In this document: one piece after another, positions 46,810 through 54,328 of the stretch | Numbering within the stretch: position 1 is the first letter of the stretch | Layout of the letters: each line of letters opens with the position of its first letter | Source: Bacillota bacterium | GTDB taxonomy: Bacteria; Bacillota; Clostridia; Oscillospirales; Ruminococcaceae | Direction: 5' to 3' | Assembly (NCBI GenBank): GCA_023418925.1 | Contig: JAEZYS010000010.1 | Location: 72,431 to 136,430, forward strand | DNA length: 64,000 nucleotides | Position numbers and translations under genes: made by a program | The notes under the pieces: generated by a model | The model's database searches: none | What the model was told of the DNA's origin: nothing | What the model saw: only the letters and a program-made list of their open reading frames with translations

Positions 46810-47412
46810 TTGTCTGAAAATACTGCTCTTCCGCTCGTTCTTCTTGCTGAACAGTTTGCAAAGCTTCCCGGCATAGGAATGAAAACTGCACAGAGGCTTG
46901 CTTATTATGTTATGAGCATGACCGATGATGAGGCACAGGCTTTTGCCGACGCTGTCATTCATGCGCACAGCACAGTAAAAGCTTGCAGGATCTGTCAGAA
47001 CCTTACCGACGGTGATATCTGCCCTGTCTGTGACAGCAACAGCCGTGATCACTCAACAATTTGTGTTGTAGAATCGCCTAAAGACGTTTCTGCTTTCGAG
47101 CGCACAAATGAGTACAAGGGAGTTTATCATGTTCTGCATGGACTTATTTCCCCTATCGATGGAATTACTCCTGACAAAATCAGAATCAAGGAACTTCTGA
47201 ACAGGCTCAAGGGTGATAATGTCAAGGAGGTAATCATGGCAACAAACCCGACTGTTGAGGGCGAAGCAACAGCAATGTATATCTCAAAGCTTCTAAAGCC
47301 ACTTGGCATAAAAGTTACACGTCTTGCATTCGGATTACCTATTGGCGGAAGCCTTGAATATGCAGATGAAGTAACACTTTTCAAAGCGTTAGAAAACAGA
47401 AATGAAATATAA
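46810..47412 (+). CDS. recR: Recombination mediator RecR
   Basis: Works with RecO to load RecA on gapped DNA. The 200-residue length, the helix-hairpin-helix [13 protein letters not shown], the zinc finger [16 protein letters not shown] and the Toprim domain are typical. TTG 46810 follows AGAGGTGA. Two tRNA genes with their own promoter follow after 130 nt. Confidence 0.95.
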   Translation: MSENTALPLVLLAEQFAKLPGIGMKTAQRLAYYVMSMTDDEAQAFADAVIHAHSTVKACRICQNLTDGDICPVCDSNSRDHSTICVVESPKDVSAFERTNEYKGVYHVLHGLISPIDGITPDKIRIKELLNRLKGDNVKEVIMATNPTVEGEATAMYISKLLKPLGIKVTRLAFGLPIGGSLEYADEVTLFKALENRNEI

Positions 47413-47475
47413 CTGTAATGTTGTATATTTGTCATTATAGTTTTTGTGCAATATGTCGAAGTTTTTGAAAAGGTA

Positions 47476-47502
47476 TTGATTTTTGAAACAAAATGATATA
47501 AT
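47476..47502 (+). promoter_or_regulatory. Promoter of the tRNA-Gln pair
   Basis: TATAAT at 47497-47502 has a TGA extension. TTGATT at 47476-47481 is a -35 with short 15-nt spacing. Confidence 0.6.
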
Positions 47503-47545
47503 ATATATAAGTCGCTAATGATTGCTAGCTACTATTTCCTTACGA

Positions 47546-47620
47546 TGGGATATAGCCAAGCGGTAAGGCAACGGACTTTGACTCCGTCATTCGCTGGTTC
47601 AAATCCAGCTATCCCAACCA
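47546..47620 (+). tRNA. tRNA-Gln (anticodon TTG)
   Basis: Acceptor stem TGGGATA/TATCCCA with encoded ACCA. The anticodon loop CTTTGAC gives TTG, reading CAA. The T loop GGTTCAAATCC is standard. Confidence 0.95.
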
Positions 47621-47688
47621 AATGACCTAAGGAGTTGTTCGTTGACATAAAGCGAAGCAGCTCTAAAATACTTATATTATACTTATAC

Positions 47689-47764
47689 TGGGGTGTAGCC
47701 AAGCGGTAAGGCAGATGACTCTGACTCATCCATTTCGAGGGTTCAAATCCTTCCACCCCAACCA
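47689..47764 (+). tRNA. tRNA-Gln (anticodon CTG)
   Basis: Acceptor stem TGGGGTG/CACCCCA with encoded ACCA. The anticodon loop CTCTGAC gives CTG, reading CAG. The D-arm is the same as in the first tRNA-Gln, suggesting duplication. Confidence 0.94.
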
Positions 47765-47768
47765 CTGC

Positions 47769-47803
47769 AAATCCGTTCCTTTAATTTGGAACGGATTTTT
47801 TGT
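47769..47803 (+). terminator. Terminator of the tRNA pair
   Basis: AAATCCGTTCC pairs with GGAACGGATTT, followed by TTTTTG. Confidence 0.85.
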
Positions 47804-47824
47804 TTTAAAATAACTGGGGTGACA

Positions 47825-48241
47825 ATGAACATGTATGAAAGAATGTTAGATAAACAAAATCAGCCTGCATATGAGGAATTTGCAGAATATTGTGGGGCTT
47901 GCAAAGACTTGTTTGAACAGACAGATGCATTTCTTATACATGAGCTTAAAGCTGAAAAGCTTATGCGTTTCCCTTATGGAAACGACTATGGCTGGGGCAT
48001 AAAGTATTCTTTGAAAAAGAAACTTATATGTGATATATTCGCAGAGAAAGATGCATTTACTATCATGCTAAGACTTACTGACACCCAGTTTGAACAGGTT
48101 TATGCCTTTTCTTCTACCTACACGCAGGAATACATAGACAATAAATATCCTTGTGGAAACGGCGGATGGATACATTATCGAGTTCTTACAAGCGACCATC
48201 TTGAAGATGCAAAGAGAATGCTCGAAGCTAAAGTAGTTTAA
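47825..48241 (+). CDS. DUF3788 family protein
   Basis: A soluble protein of 138 residues that resembles DUF3788 (start MYERMLDKQNQPAYEEF, central YGWGIKYSLKKKLICDIF, C-terminal GGWIHYRVL). The function is unknown. GGGGTGA lies just before ATG 47825; ATG 47831 is an alternative. The frame is open further upstream but crosses the tRNA terminator. Confidence 0.75.
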   Translation: MNMYERMLDKQNQPAYEEFAEYCGACKDLFEQTDAFLIHELKAEKLMRFPYGNDYGWGIKYSLKKKLICDIFAEKDAFTIMLRLTDTQFEQVYAFSSTYTQEYIDNKYPCGNGGWIHYRVLTSDHLEDAKRMLEAKVV

Positions 48242-48393
48242 AGCTTATTCCGAATTGATTATATGTTTTTGCATATTATAAATTGTAGTTTTAAAAATCC
48301 ATAATTGTAATATTATTATGGATTATTATATAAATTATAATTTCTTGAATTTAACTATATAAAAACTTGCATATTACATTCAAATCTTAATTA
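48242..48393. other. AT-rich intergenic stretch before nfnA
   Basis: Very AT-rich, with TTATGGAT/ATTCCGAA-like short repeats but no structure I can support. The nfnA promoter follows. Confidence 0.4.
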
Positions 48394-48421
48394 TTGACTT
48401 TATTGGTATACATGTTATAAT
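48394..48421 (+). promoter_or_regulatory. Promoter of nfnAB
   Basis: TTGACT (48394-48399) and TATAAT (48416-48421) are 16 nt apart with a TGT extension. Confidence 0.75.
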
Positions 48422-48494
48422 ATTTCTTATAAACAGTTTAAAACATATGTAAATATCGAAATAAATTTAACTATTAATATAAAGGAATGAAAAA

Positions 48495-49337
48495 ATGTAT
48501 AAGATATGCAGAAAGAAAATTCTTAACCCAACAGTAACACTAATGGATATTTATGCTCCGCAAATTGCAAAAAAAGCTGAACCTGGGCAGTTCATTATCC
48601 TGCGTGTAGATGAAAACGGTGAAAGAATTCCTCTTACTATTTCTGATTATGACAGAGAAAGCGGAACAATAACAATTATTTTCCAGATTGTCGGTGCTTC
48701 AACAGAAAAACTTAATCATAAAAATGAAGGCGAATTCATTCAAGATTTCGTTGGACCTCTCGGAACAGCAACACATACTGAAGGCCTGAAGAAGGTTGCC
48801 GTTGTCGGCGGCGGTGTAGGTTGTGCAATTGCATACCCTGTGGCAAAGAAATTACATGAACAGGGCTGTGAAGTTCACAGCATTATCGGATTCAGAAACA
48901 AGGATCTTGTTATTCTTGAAGATGAATTTGCTGCTGCTTCAGACAAGCTTTGCGTAATGACAGATGATGGCTCATACGGTACAAAGGGTCTTGTTACCAA
49001 CGCTCTCAAGGAGCTTATTGAAAGCGGAGAAAAATACGACCAGGTTATTACTATTGGTCCTCTTATAATGATGAAGTTTGTCTGTCAGGTTACAAAGGAA
49101 TATGGTATCAAGACTATTGTTTCCATGAACCCTATCATGATTGACGGAACAGGCATGTGCGGAGGCTGTCGTCTTACTGTCGGCGGTGAAACAAAATTTG
49201 CTTGTGTTGACGGACCTGACTTTGACGGACATCTTGTTGACTTTGATGAAGCTATGGAGCGTTCATCAATGTACAATCCTTTTGAAAGACATAAGCACGA
49301 AGAAACCTGTAACCTTTTTTCAAAGGAAGTAAAGTAA
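48495..49337 (+). CDS. nfnA: NfnA-type ferredoxin:NADP oxidoreductase, small subunit
   Basis: The FAD and 2Fe-2S subunit of NADH-dependent reduced-ferredoxin:NADP oxidoreductase, also annotated sulfide dehydrogenase beta. The 280-residue protein has a flavin barrel (PGQFIILRV, RIPLTISDYD), the NAD-binding VAVVGGGVGCAIAYPV, and C-terminal cysteines MCGGCRLTVGG with a following Cys for the 2Fe-2S cluster. It transfers electrons with the NfnB subunit encoded next. AAAGGA precedes the ATG. The 126 nt before nfnB can fold into a junction. Confidence 0.9.
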   Translation: MYKICRKKILNPTVTLMDIYAPQIAKKAEPGQFIILRVDENGERIPLTISDYDRESGTITIIFQIVGASTEKLNHKNEGEFIQDFVGPLGTATHTEGLKKVAVVGGGVGCAIAYPVAKKLHEQGCEVHSIIGFRNKDLVILEDEFAAASDKLCVMTDDGSYGTKGLVTNALKELIESGEKYDQVITIGPLIMMKFVCQVTKEYGIKTIVSMNPIMIDGTGMCGGCRLTVGGETKFACVDGPDFDGHLVDFDEAMERSSMYNPFERHKHEETCNLFSKEVK

Positions 49338-49338
49338 C

Positions 49339-49443
49339 GTGAAAATAAATTTTCACCAAGCTATTTGTTTCTTTTCTGCAATTAACAGAGCAGAAATTTT
49401 GCTTGACTGAACTTAGTTCAGATTCAAGACCGAAACAAATAGC
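49339..49443 (+). other. Structured RNA segment between nfnA and nfnB
   Basis: GTGAAAAT/ATTTTCAC makes a hairpin (49339-49356). Next, a 12-bp stem GCTATTTGTTTC (49360-49371) / GAAACAAATAGC (49432-49443) closes two hairpins: TTTCTGC/GCAGAAA (49373-49396) and CTTGA-TGAAC / GTTCA-TCAAG (49402-49428). The nfnB Shine-Dalgarno AGAAAGG starts at the next base. Confidence 0.55.
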
Positions 49444-49463
49444 AGAAAGGAATAAAAAATACT

Positions 49464-50852
49464 ATGCCTAATATGTCCCCTGTAAAACACCCTATGCCGG
49501 TGCAGGACCCTGACATCCGCAACAAGAACTTCCTTGAGGTTACTCTTGGATATACAGAAGAAACTGCTGTTGAAGAAGCACAGAGATGTCTTAACTGTAA
49601 ACATAAGCCTTGTATTGCCGGCTGCCCTGTAAAGATTCATATACCTGAATTTATCGCAAAGGTTGCCGAAGGCAACTTTGAAGAAGCATATAAAATCATT
49701 TCACTTTCAAGCTCACTCCCTGCTGTATGCGGACGTGTTTGTCCGCAGGAAACACAGTGTGAGGGAGTATGTGTAAGAGGAATAAAGGGCGAACCTGTTG
49801 CAATCGGACGTCTTGAACGATTCGTTGCTGATTACCATAACCAGCATTGCACAGACACTCCTGAAAAGCCTGAGTCAAACGGACATAAGGTAGCTGTTAT
49901 CGGGGCAGGACCTTCTGGGCTTACATGTGCTGGCGACCTTGCTAAGATGGGCTATTCAGTAACAATATTTGAAGCACTTCACCTTGCAGGAGGAGTTCTC
50001 GTTTACGGTATTCCTGAATTCAGACTTCCAAAAGCTATCGTTCAGAAAGAAATTGACGGACTTAAGGCTCTCGGAGTAACTGTAAACACAAACGTTGTTA
50101 TCGGTAAGACTATTGAAGTTGATGAGCTTTTCGAGGATGGCTTTGAATCTGTATTCATTGGCTCAGGTGCAGGACTTCCTAGATTTATGGGTATCCCTGG
50201 TGAAAATCTCAAGGGCGTTTACTCAGCTAACGAATTCCTCACAAGAGTAAACCTCATGAAAGCATATAAGGATAATTCAGATACACCTATTCAGATGTCA
50301 AAGAACGTTGCAGTAGTAGGCGGCGGAAACGTTGCAATGGATGCCGCAAGATGTGCAAAGCGTCTTGGTGCTGAAAATGTATATATCGTATACAGAAGAA
50401 GCGAAGCTGAAATGCCTGCAAGACTTGAAGAAGTTGAGCATGCAAAGGAAGAGGGCGTTATCTTCAAGACACTCAACAATCCTGTTGAAGTTCTTGGCGA
50501 TGAGCATAAGTTTGTAACAGGCATGAAATGTGTTGAAATGGAGCTTGGCGAACCTGATGCAAGCGGAAGAAGACGTCCTGTTGAGAAGAAGGATTCGGAG
50601 TTTGTGCTTGACGTTGATTGCGTAATCATGTCAATTGGTACATCCCCTAACCCACTTATCAGAAACACAACAAAGGGACTTGAAACAAATAAGCATGGTT
50701 GTTTCATTGCAGATGAAAACGGGCTCACATCACGTGAGGGCGTTTATGCAGGCGGAGATGCCGTAACAGGTGCCGCAACAGTAATACTTGCAATGGGCGC
50801 AGGAAAGACAGCAGCAAAAGCAATCGATGAGTATATAAAGTCAAAGAACTAA
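49464..50852 (+). CDS. nfnB: NfnB-type ferredoxin:NADP oxidoreductase, large subunit
   Basis: The FAD and 4Fe-4S subunit of the Nfn complex, homologous to the small subunit of glutamate synthase. The 462 residues show the cysteine clusters RCLNCKHKPCIAGCP and CGRVCPQETQCEG, FAD motif GAGPSGLTCAGDLA, NADP motif VGGGNVAMDAARCA and the C-terminal YAGGDAVTGAATV. Electron bifurcation by NfnAB links NADH, NADPH and ferredoxin. No glutamate synthase large subunit is nearby, which together with nfnA supports this assignment. Repeat copy 3 starts 11 nt after the stop. Confidence 0.92.
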   Translation: MPNMSPVKHPMPVQDPDIRNKNFLEVTLGYTEETAVEEAQRCLNCKHKPCIAGCPVKIHIPEFIAKVAEGNFEEAYKIISLSSSLPAVCGRVCPQETQCEGVCVRGIKGEPVAIGRLERFVADYHNQHCTDTPEKPESNGHKVAVIGAGPSGLTCAGDLAKMGYSVTIFEALHLAGGVLVYGIPEFRLPKAIVQKEIDGLKALGVTVNTNVVIGKTIEVDELFEDGFESVFIGSGAGLPRFMGIPGENLKGVYSANEFLTRVNLMKAYKDNSDTPIQMSKNVAVVGGGNVAMDAARCAKRLGAENVYIVYRRSEAEMPARLEEVEHAKEEGVIFKTLNNPVEVLGDEHKFVTGMKCVEMELGEPDASGRRRPVEKKDSEFVLDVDCVIMSIGTSPNPLIRNTTKGLETNKHGCFIADENGLTSREGVYAGGDAVTGAATVILAMGAGKTAAKAIDEYIKSKN

Positions 50853-50863
50853 AAAGCATATAA

Positions 50864-51160
50864 AAGTTTGCTCAAGCTTTTCAAAGCTTGCAGGGTGCAG
50901 GGGCAGCACCCTTGCCCTAAAAGTCAGTTACTTCGTTCCTGATTTTGCTTTGCAAAACAAGCTGACTTCCGCAGACATCGGCTCGTAACCCCGCAAATGA
51001 AAAATAAAATAATTAAACCGCAAACAAAAATTCACGACTAACAAACTTAGTACGAAATTTCATTTGCGGTTTTTCTTTATATAAAAGTAAAACTATCCTC
51101 TGCAATCGAACACAACAGCGCAGCGTCTTGTGTTCGATTGCAGACAAAGCTAAAGTAGAG
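50864..51160 (+). repeat. Multi-hairpin repeat element, copy 3
   Basis: Begins AAGTTTG 11 nt after the nfnB stop and points with nfnB. Module A shows CAAGC-TTTTCAA-AGCTTG and GGTGC-AGGGGCA-GCACC; its third hairpin is replaced by a larger one (AGTCAG 50922-50927 / CTGACT 50962-50967). Module B (51015-51076) pairs AAACCGCAAA with TTTGCGGTTT and ends in a T-run. Module C (51100-51143) has the conserved CACAACAGCGCAGCG core and stem CTGCAATCGAA/TTCGATTGCAG. The tail is GCTAAAGTA. Confidence 0.78.
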
Positions 51161-51204
51161 CATAATCAAATTTAATCTATTTAATTTGTATAATGTAAAT
51201 CTAA

Positions 51205-51233
51205 TTGACAAATTATTGGTTTAATGATATAAT
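51205..51233 (+). promoter_or_regulatory. Consensus promoter before the frameshifted gene
   Basis: TTGACA (51205-51210), 17 nt, TATAAT (51228-51233) with a TGA extension: a full consensus sigma-A promoter. The leader to 51443 is about 200 nt. Confidence 0.85.
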
Positions 51234-51345
51234 TTTACCATAAAAATAATTATTATACAACAAAATTATGAATGTAGATGTTTTATAGTTGGTCACTACT
51301 TATATTTGTTGACAAAAATTAAACATCAAAGGGGTTGACAAGATT

Positions 51346-51422
51346 GAAAGATTTATCTTTCAATCTACGAGTTTTGTTTCTTCGGCTGTCACCTCGATTT
51401 GCTTTCGCAAACCACAAAACTC
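51346..51422 (+). other. Two hairpins in the leader of the frameshifted gene
   Basis: ATTGAAAGA-TTTA-TCTTTCAAT is followed by GAGTTTTGT (51369-51377) / ACAAAACTC (51414-51422), which encloses GATTTGC-TTTC-GCAAACC. The second hairpin resembles the insert in repeat copy 3. Confidence 0.55.
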
Positions 51423-51442
51423 AGAAAGGTATGGTCATAAAA

Positions 51443-52284
51443 ATGAATGTCGGAAGTATTTCAAGTGTTTCAAATACTGAACTTTTTAAGATTATTTCAG
51501 GTTATAATGTTAAAGAAGTTGATGATAATGCAGAAATTCGTGATGAAATTAATGGTGATTCTAATATCTCAAATAAAAAATATATAACAATTTACTTAAG
51601 TATAGCAATGAAACATCTTCAAAAGCTAAAACTAATCATGATACCTTAGAACTTGAATTTAGTTCAAACTGTTATAACAGATTTATAAATGATGATAATA
51701 TGGATATCAATGTTTATATGAGATTTGGAAAATGGGAAGATACTGGAGCAGGTATTATTGTAAATAATGATTCTTTAGCAAAACAAATTTCTTCTATTGG
51801 TCAACGTGTTGATGTTGCTTTTAAAAACGGACAACTATGTCAGGAAGATTATGATACCCTAAATTCTGCACTCAATGATTATGCTTTAAATGCTTATGAT
51901 GAGTTACAAACAGTATACGCAAATCAATCGGCTTCCATTTCGTTTAATAAAATGCTGCGTGAAGGATTATTTGACGGAATGACCGAAGATGACATGTCTG
52001 GTATCCTTCAGGAAATGAGACAATCAGCCAAAGAAAAAGTAACAACATCAGATGAATATAAAGCAGGCCTTTCCGCATTTTTAAATATGATTAAAAAAAT
52101 GAGTTCAGAGCCTACTGAAAACAACACAAAAGTTGCAGAAACTAATTACCAAGAGCTTTCTGATACTATTTCTGACATGCAGGAAAAAACTCTTGCAATA
52201 ATCAATAGTGCTTTTAATGAAGATACCAATAACGTCAATCTGTCATTGGATTTGATTGGCTCAGAGCTTGATGTTCAAGCTTAG
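51443..52284 (+). pseudogene. Frameshifted gene of unknown function
   Basis: Two frames together make one protein of about 280 residues. The first part (MNVGSISSVSNTELFKIISGYN) ends at a TAG at 51647-51649. The second frame, open from well before 51649, continues as NNLLKYSNETSSKAKTNHD and on to 52284. Joining them needs a -1 step, most simply at the A-run 51575-51580. It may be a broken gene, a sequence error or programmed frameshifting. The protein is acidic and helical, and I recognise no family. AT-rich coding and a consensus promoter set it apart from its neighbours. Confidence 0.6.
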
Positions 52285-52300
52285 TATCTATAACAAAACA

Positions 52301-52335
52301 ATCAGGAGCATACTGGTATACAGTATGCTCCTGAT
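52301..52335. terminator. Strong hairpin between converging genes
   Basis: A perfect 15-bp stem (ATCAGGAGCATACTG / CAGTATGCTCCTGAT) with loop GTATA. No T-run follows on the plus strand; on the minus strand it is followed by TGTTTTG. Confidence 0.6.
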
Positions 52336-52359
52336 ATACAGCATTTTCAATAACTGTTA

Positions 52360-52776
52360 CTAAAAATATCTTATAATCATAAAACTTACAGCTGATTTAT
52401 TATCATATACAGAACAAATTTCCCCCCAATCATATTCATAAGGAGGATTACCTAGTGCATTAAATAGTAAGTTATCATTATCATTTTTATTTTTTCTGAC
52501 CAGTTCTTCAGACCAATCTGTCCATGAAGGCATCCAACCTGTACTATTAAATTCAATAAAACTCAAGTCTTTTTTATTTTCAAAATACAAACCAAAATCA
52601 AATAATTTATCATAAAGTATTTGTGGTTTTAAATCATAAATGATACATGAGCTATGAGAAGCATCTTTTTTTATTAAATCGTGATAATTTGGTTCTAAAA
52701 ATAATTCTTTTGGCATTCTGGCAAATAGTTTTAAATTATTTGCTAGAATAATATCACCGTTATGGATATTTATCAT
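52360..52776 (-). CDS. Hypothetical AT-rich protein
   Basis: A soluble protein of 138 residues I do not recognise. It is rich in Asn, Asp, Tyr and Trp, with FNSTGWMPSWTDWSEELV in the middle. Size, composition and position beside a frameshifted gene are like immunity or orphan accessory proteins, but there is no direct evidence. The coding is clearly more AT-rich than the housekeeping genes. It lies between inverted repeat copies 3 and 4. Confidence 0.55.
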   Translation of the reverse strand: MINIHNGDIILANNLKLFARMPKELFLEPNYHDLIKKDASHSSCIIYDLKPQILYDKLFDFGLYFENKKDLSFIEFNSTGWMPSWTDWSEELVRKNKNDNDNLLFNALGNPPYEYDWGEICSVYDNKSAVSFMIIRYF

Positions 52777-52815
52777 TTGTCTTTACTCCTATCTGTTAAT
52801 TAATAATTTGTCTGT

Positions 52816-53051
52816 CTGAAATCAGGCACAAGACACTTCGCTGTTGTGCCTGATTTCAGAGATAAATTTTATTGTTGTATATAAAAACCGCAAATGCAAT
52901 TATGGACTATCAAGTTTGCCCGTAATTCTAATTTGCGGTTTTATTATTTTATTTTGCATTTGTGGGGTTACGGAGGTGTTTCGCACTCTGCGGAGTGCGA
53001 CAAGGGACTTTGTCCCTTTGAACCCAACAACCTTGAAAGGTTGACGAACTT
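52816..53051 (-). repeat. Multi-hairpin repeat element, copy 4
   Basis: On the minus strand it begins AAGTTCG 21 nt after the PHP gene stop and points with that gene. Module A (53051-52957) has AACC-TTTCAA-GGTT, AAAGGGAC-AAA-GTCCCTTT and GCACTC-CGCA-GAGTGC. Module B (52942-52884) pairs AAAACCGCAAAT with ATTTGCGGTTTT. Module C (52859-52816) has the core CACAACAGCGAAGTG and stem CTGAAATCAGG/CCTGATTTCAG. Stems differ from copies 1 and 3 but still pair. Confidence 0.78.
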
Positions 53052-53072
53052 TTCTGCGGTTTTGCTTTTCTT

Positions 53073-53786
53073 TTATTTTCTCACCAGTGTATCTATAATG
53101 CACTCTACACTGTTCTCTTCAACTTCAATAAAATTGCTCGGCTCATTAATATCCCCAAGATAATGCGCATCTGAATTCGTAATAATCCTGCACCTGTTTA
53201 AATACGAGTGCTGTTTTATTATTTCATCCCTGAAACCTATATGCCTTATTTCTGCACAGGTAAACCTGCTGTCAGGAGGTATGAACCCAAGGTTTGCAAG
53301 CAGGCTGTTTGCCTTTTTGTCAATGTGTGCAGGAATCATTATCCCGTTATACTTCGCCGTAAGCTCATATACATTGTCAAAACTGATGTCTACTGCATTT
53401 ATCAGCAAATATGGCTCTTTCCCGGTAATGTTGTCATCCTCATCCGCATACAGCTGACACCCGAAAATGTTCTCATTATTCGGAAACGGCATAAGCTTTG
53501 AATGTACATAACTATTGAAGTCCATTGCCCCTTCAAGTGTCCTGAAAAGACACAGCACATGAACTTCTTCGGAGGTGGTAAGCTCCATTCCAGGAATAGC
53601 CGTCACTCCGTAATTTTCCGCAAGCTTCATAACAGCAGGACAGTTTCCGCAGGAATTGTGGTCAGTAACAGCAATGGCACCAAGCTCTTTCAGCGCAGCC
53701 ATTCCAACAATGTTTGATGGCAGCATATCATTATCACCGCATGGCGACAGACAGGAATGTATGTGAAAGTCATAGCTTATTTTCAT
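53073..53786 (-). CDS. PHP-domain metal-dependent phosphoesterase
   Basis: A PHP-domain hydrolase of 237 residues. Metal ligands are in DFHIHSCLSPCGD, VTDHNSCGN, PGMELTT, PAHIDKKANS and TNSDAHYLGD. PHP proteins of this size hydrolyse phosphate esters or nucleotides; the substrate is not known. It is the last gene of the minus-strand set beside the hydrogenase operon, where PHP proteins of this kind are often found in clostridia to my knowledge. Repeat copy 4 follows it. Confidence 0.85.
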   Translation of the reverse strand: MKISYDFHIHSCLSPCGDNDMLPSNIVGMAALKELGAIAVTDHNSCGNCPAVMKLAENYGVTAIPGMELTTSEEVHVLCLFRTLEGAMDFNSYVHSKLMPFPNNENIFGCQLYADEDDNITGKEPYLLINAVDISFDNVYELTAKYNGIMIPAHIDKKANSLLANLGFIPPDSRFTCAEIRHIGFRDEIIKQHSYLNRCRIITNSDAHYLGDINEPSNFIEVEENSVECIIDTLVRK

Positions 53787-53824
53787 TGTGTCATCCCTTT
53801 CTGTCCATGCATTACAAAGGTAAC

Positions 53825-54163
53825 TTATTCTCCCTGAATAATCTTATGTGCAGCAAGTGCAGCCTCAAATACAGGCATATCTGTTTTCAGCATAGTAACG
53901 CCCTGACTTGCCGCCTTGTTAGCCGCCATTTCATCAGGTGCAATGCCCTCTGCAAATACTATGCATGCGCCCTCTGTAAGCACATTTACTGCAACAGTGT
54001 TTACGTTGCCCATAACCGTAACCCACACTGATCCTGCCGGATTTTTTGCCATCGCAACGGAAAGCAGGTCACAGCAGAATACTTTTGTAACATCAATATC
54101 TGTATCATGTCCCGTGTTTATAATTTCAAAATCGACTTTTTCCAAAAATTCTTTTAACTTCAT
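53825..54163 (-). CDS. DRTGG-domain protein
   Basis: A small soluble protein of 112 residues resembling the DRTGG domain, an adenine-nucleotide-binding-type fold found in signalling proteins. The block CDLLSVAMAKNPAGSVWVTV is typical of hydrogenase-linked members. ATG 54163 is preferred over GTG 54175, which touches the Shine-Dalgarno sequence AAAGGAG. It lies in the minus-strand operon facing hydCBA and shares a family with the gene at 56101. A regulatory role is inferred. Confidence 0.72.
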   Translation of the reverse strand: MKLKEFLEKVDFEIINTGHDTDIDVTKVFCCDLLSVAMAKNPAGSVWVTVMGNVNTVAVNVLTEGACIVFAEGIAPDEMAANKAASQGVTMLKTDMPVFEAALAAHKIIQGE

Positions 54164-54187
54164 ATCATTATTCACTCCTTTCTTGTC

Positions 54188-54328
54188 TTGCCTTTCATGA
54201 AATTCATATGGTTATTTGCATTGAAAACATTTCCATGTGATATATTTTATCATAGGGCTATAAACACCCATTTTCTGATTTAACCGTAATATGCATAGAA
54301 GTGTTAGCTAATTTGACTGTAAGATATC
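54188..54328. other. Intergenic gap within the minus-strand set
   Basis: About 140 nt of AT-rich sequence with no clear terminator, so the flanking genes may be co-transcribed. Confidence 0.4.

Noticed and set aside
50864..53051. Ordinary insertion sequence or CRISPR array
   Set aside because: No transposase gene, and the repeats are inverted multi-hairpin elements without regular direct spacing. No CRISPR array is seen anywhere in the window.
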